6,700 bases of DNA from the NCBI GenBank assembly GCA_000438255.1, contig FR901868.1, positions 1 to 6,700 of the forward strand, given 5' to 3'. Shown one piece after another: positions 6,545 to 6,700 of the stretch (position 1 is its first letter; every line of letters begins with the position of its first letter). Below the pieces are notes generated by a model, which worked only from the letters and a program-made list of their open reading frames with translations, had not been told where the DNA came from and made no database searches. The stretch is from Clostridium sp. CAG:389. Its GTDB lineage: Bacteria > Bacillota > Clostridia > TANB77 > CAG-508. Made by a program: the position numbers and the translations under genes.

Positions 6545-6590
6545 AAAAATACAGATTTTCATAGAGATATGGAAGTCTGTATTTTTATAT
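6545..6590 (+). terminator. Long hairpin terminator of the small gene
   Basis: A 19-base stem (6545-6563 with 6568-6586) closes on a GAGA loop, with only two G-U pairs and no mismatch. The right arm ends in TTTTT and continues T/A-rich. It starts 35 bases after the stop codon. The stem is unusually long for a terminator. Confidence 0.88.
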
Positions 6591-6617
6591 ATTAAAACTT
6601 ATGTTTGTATTAAAGTT

Positions 6618-6648
6618 AAAAAATAAAAACAAGTTTCCTTGTTTTTAT
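6618..6648 (-). terminator. Terminator of tRNA-Arg(UCU)
   Basis: On the minus strand, ATAAAAACAAG (6648-6638) pairs perfectly over 11 bases with CTTGTTTTTAT (6633-6623) across a GAAA loop and ends in a run of six T (6623-6618). The stem begins with the last base of the encoded CCA. Confidence 0.9.
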
Positions 6649-6700
6649 GGTGGGCCAAGAGGGATTCGAACCCCCGACCCCACGCTTAGAAGGCGTGTGC
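6648..6700 (-). tRNA. tRNA-Arg(UCU), 3' part, cut by the window end
   Basis: On the minus strand the visible 53 bases hold the anticodon arm CACGC-CTTCTAA-GCGTG with anticodon TCT, a variable loop, the T arm GGGGG-TTCGAAT-CCCTC, the acceptor 3' strand TTGGCCC, discriminator A and encoded CCA (6650-6648). About 24 bases (5' acceptor strand and D arm) lie beyond the window. It reads AGA/AGG, and AGA is the main Arg codon of this AT-rich genome. Nothing in the visible part is abnormal. Confidence 0.95.

Noticed and set aside
6545..6700. Attachment-site duplication of the tRNA-Arg(UCU) 3' end
   Set aside because: I looked for a second copy of the T-arm/acceptor sequence and found only a short partial match (AGGGATT) in the terminator near 5528. 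No integrase gene is in the window.

Overview
The window is AT-rich DNA from a low-GC Gram-positive bacterium, most likely a member of the Clostridia. The evidence is strong AGGAGG-type ribosome binding sites, sigma-A-like promoters (TTGAAA-17-TATAAT), heavy use of A/T-ending codons including ATA and AGA, a DUF2207 membrane protein with a Gly-rich tail, a clostridial-type M18 aminopeptidase, and tRNA genes with encoded CCA. No species can be named from the sequence alone.

Layout, left to right. Bases 1-96 (minus) hold an odd tRNA-Arg(ACG)-like gene. It has an excellent promoter and a recognisable 5' half, but no normal T arm or 3' acceptor before the window edge. Divergent from it, 227-1942 (plus) encodes a secreted/membrane DUF2207-family protein ending in an almost pure glycine tail. 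A complete tRNA-Pro(UGG) with its own promoter and terminator follows at 2057-2132. On the minus strand, 2399-3902 is a DadA-type FAD oxidoreductase fused to a C-terminal Rieske [2Fe-2S] domain. A one-base shift near 2571-2576 cuts the Rieske domain off, so the 444-residue product ends in a premature stop while the Rieske part stays readable in the next frame. Divergent from it, 4124-5521 (plus) is an intact M18 zinc aminopeptidase (apeA type). It is followed by a convergent XRE-family regulator at 5566-5904 (minus).

The right end looks like a small accessory module. The XRE regulator and an unrecognised 106-residue gene (6189-6509, plus) diverge from a promoter region that holds several palindromes. 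The small gene is visibly richer in G+C, uses codons rare elsewhere in the window, and has its own near-consensus promoter and a long hairpin terminator. It ends about 140 bases from the 3' end of a tRNA-Arg(UCU) gene (6648 to beyond 6700, minus), a typical setting for acquired genes.

No operon is evident: every protein gene appears to have its own promoter region. Termination is also mostly gene-by-gene, although the DUF2207 and aminopeptidase genes lack a convincing plus-strand terminator of their own. I see no CRISPR array, no insertion sequence, and no clear new multi-gene system. The points most worth checking are the frameshifted FAD-Rieske gene, the atypical tRNA-Arg locus, and the regulator / small foreign gene pair.
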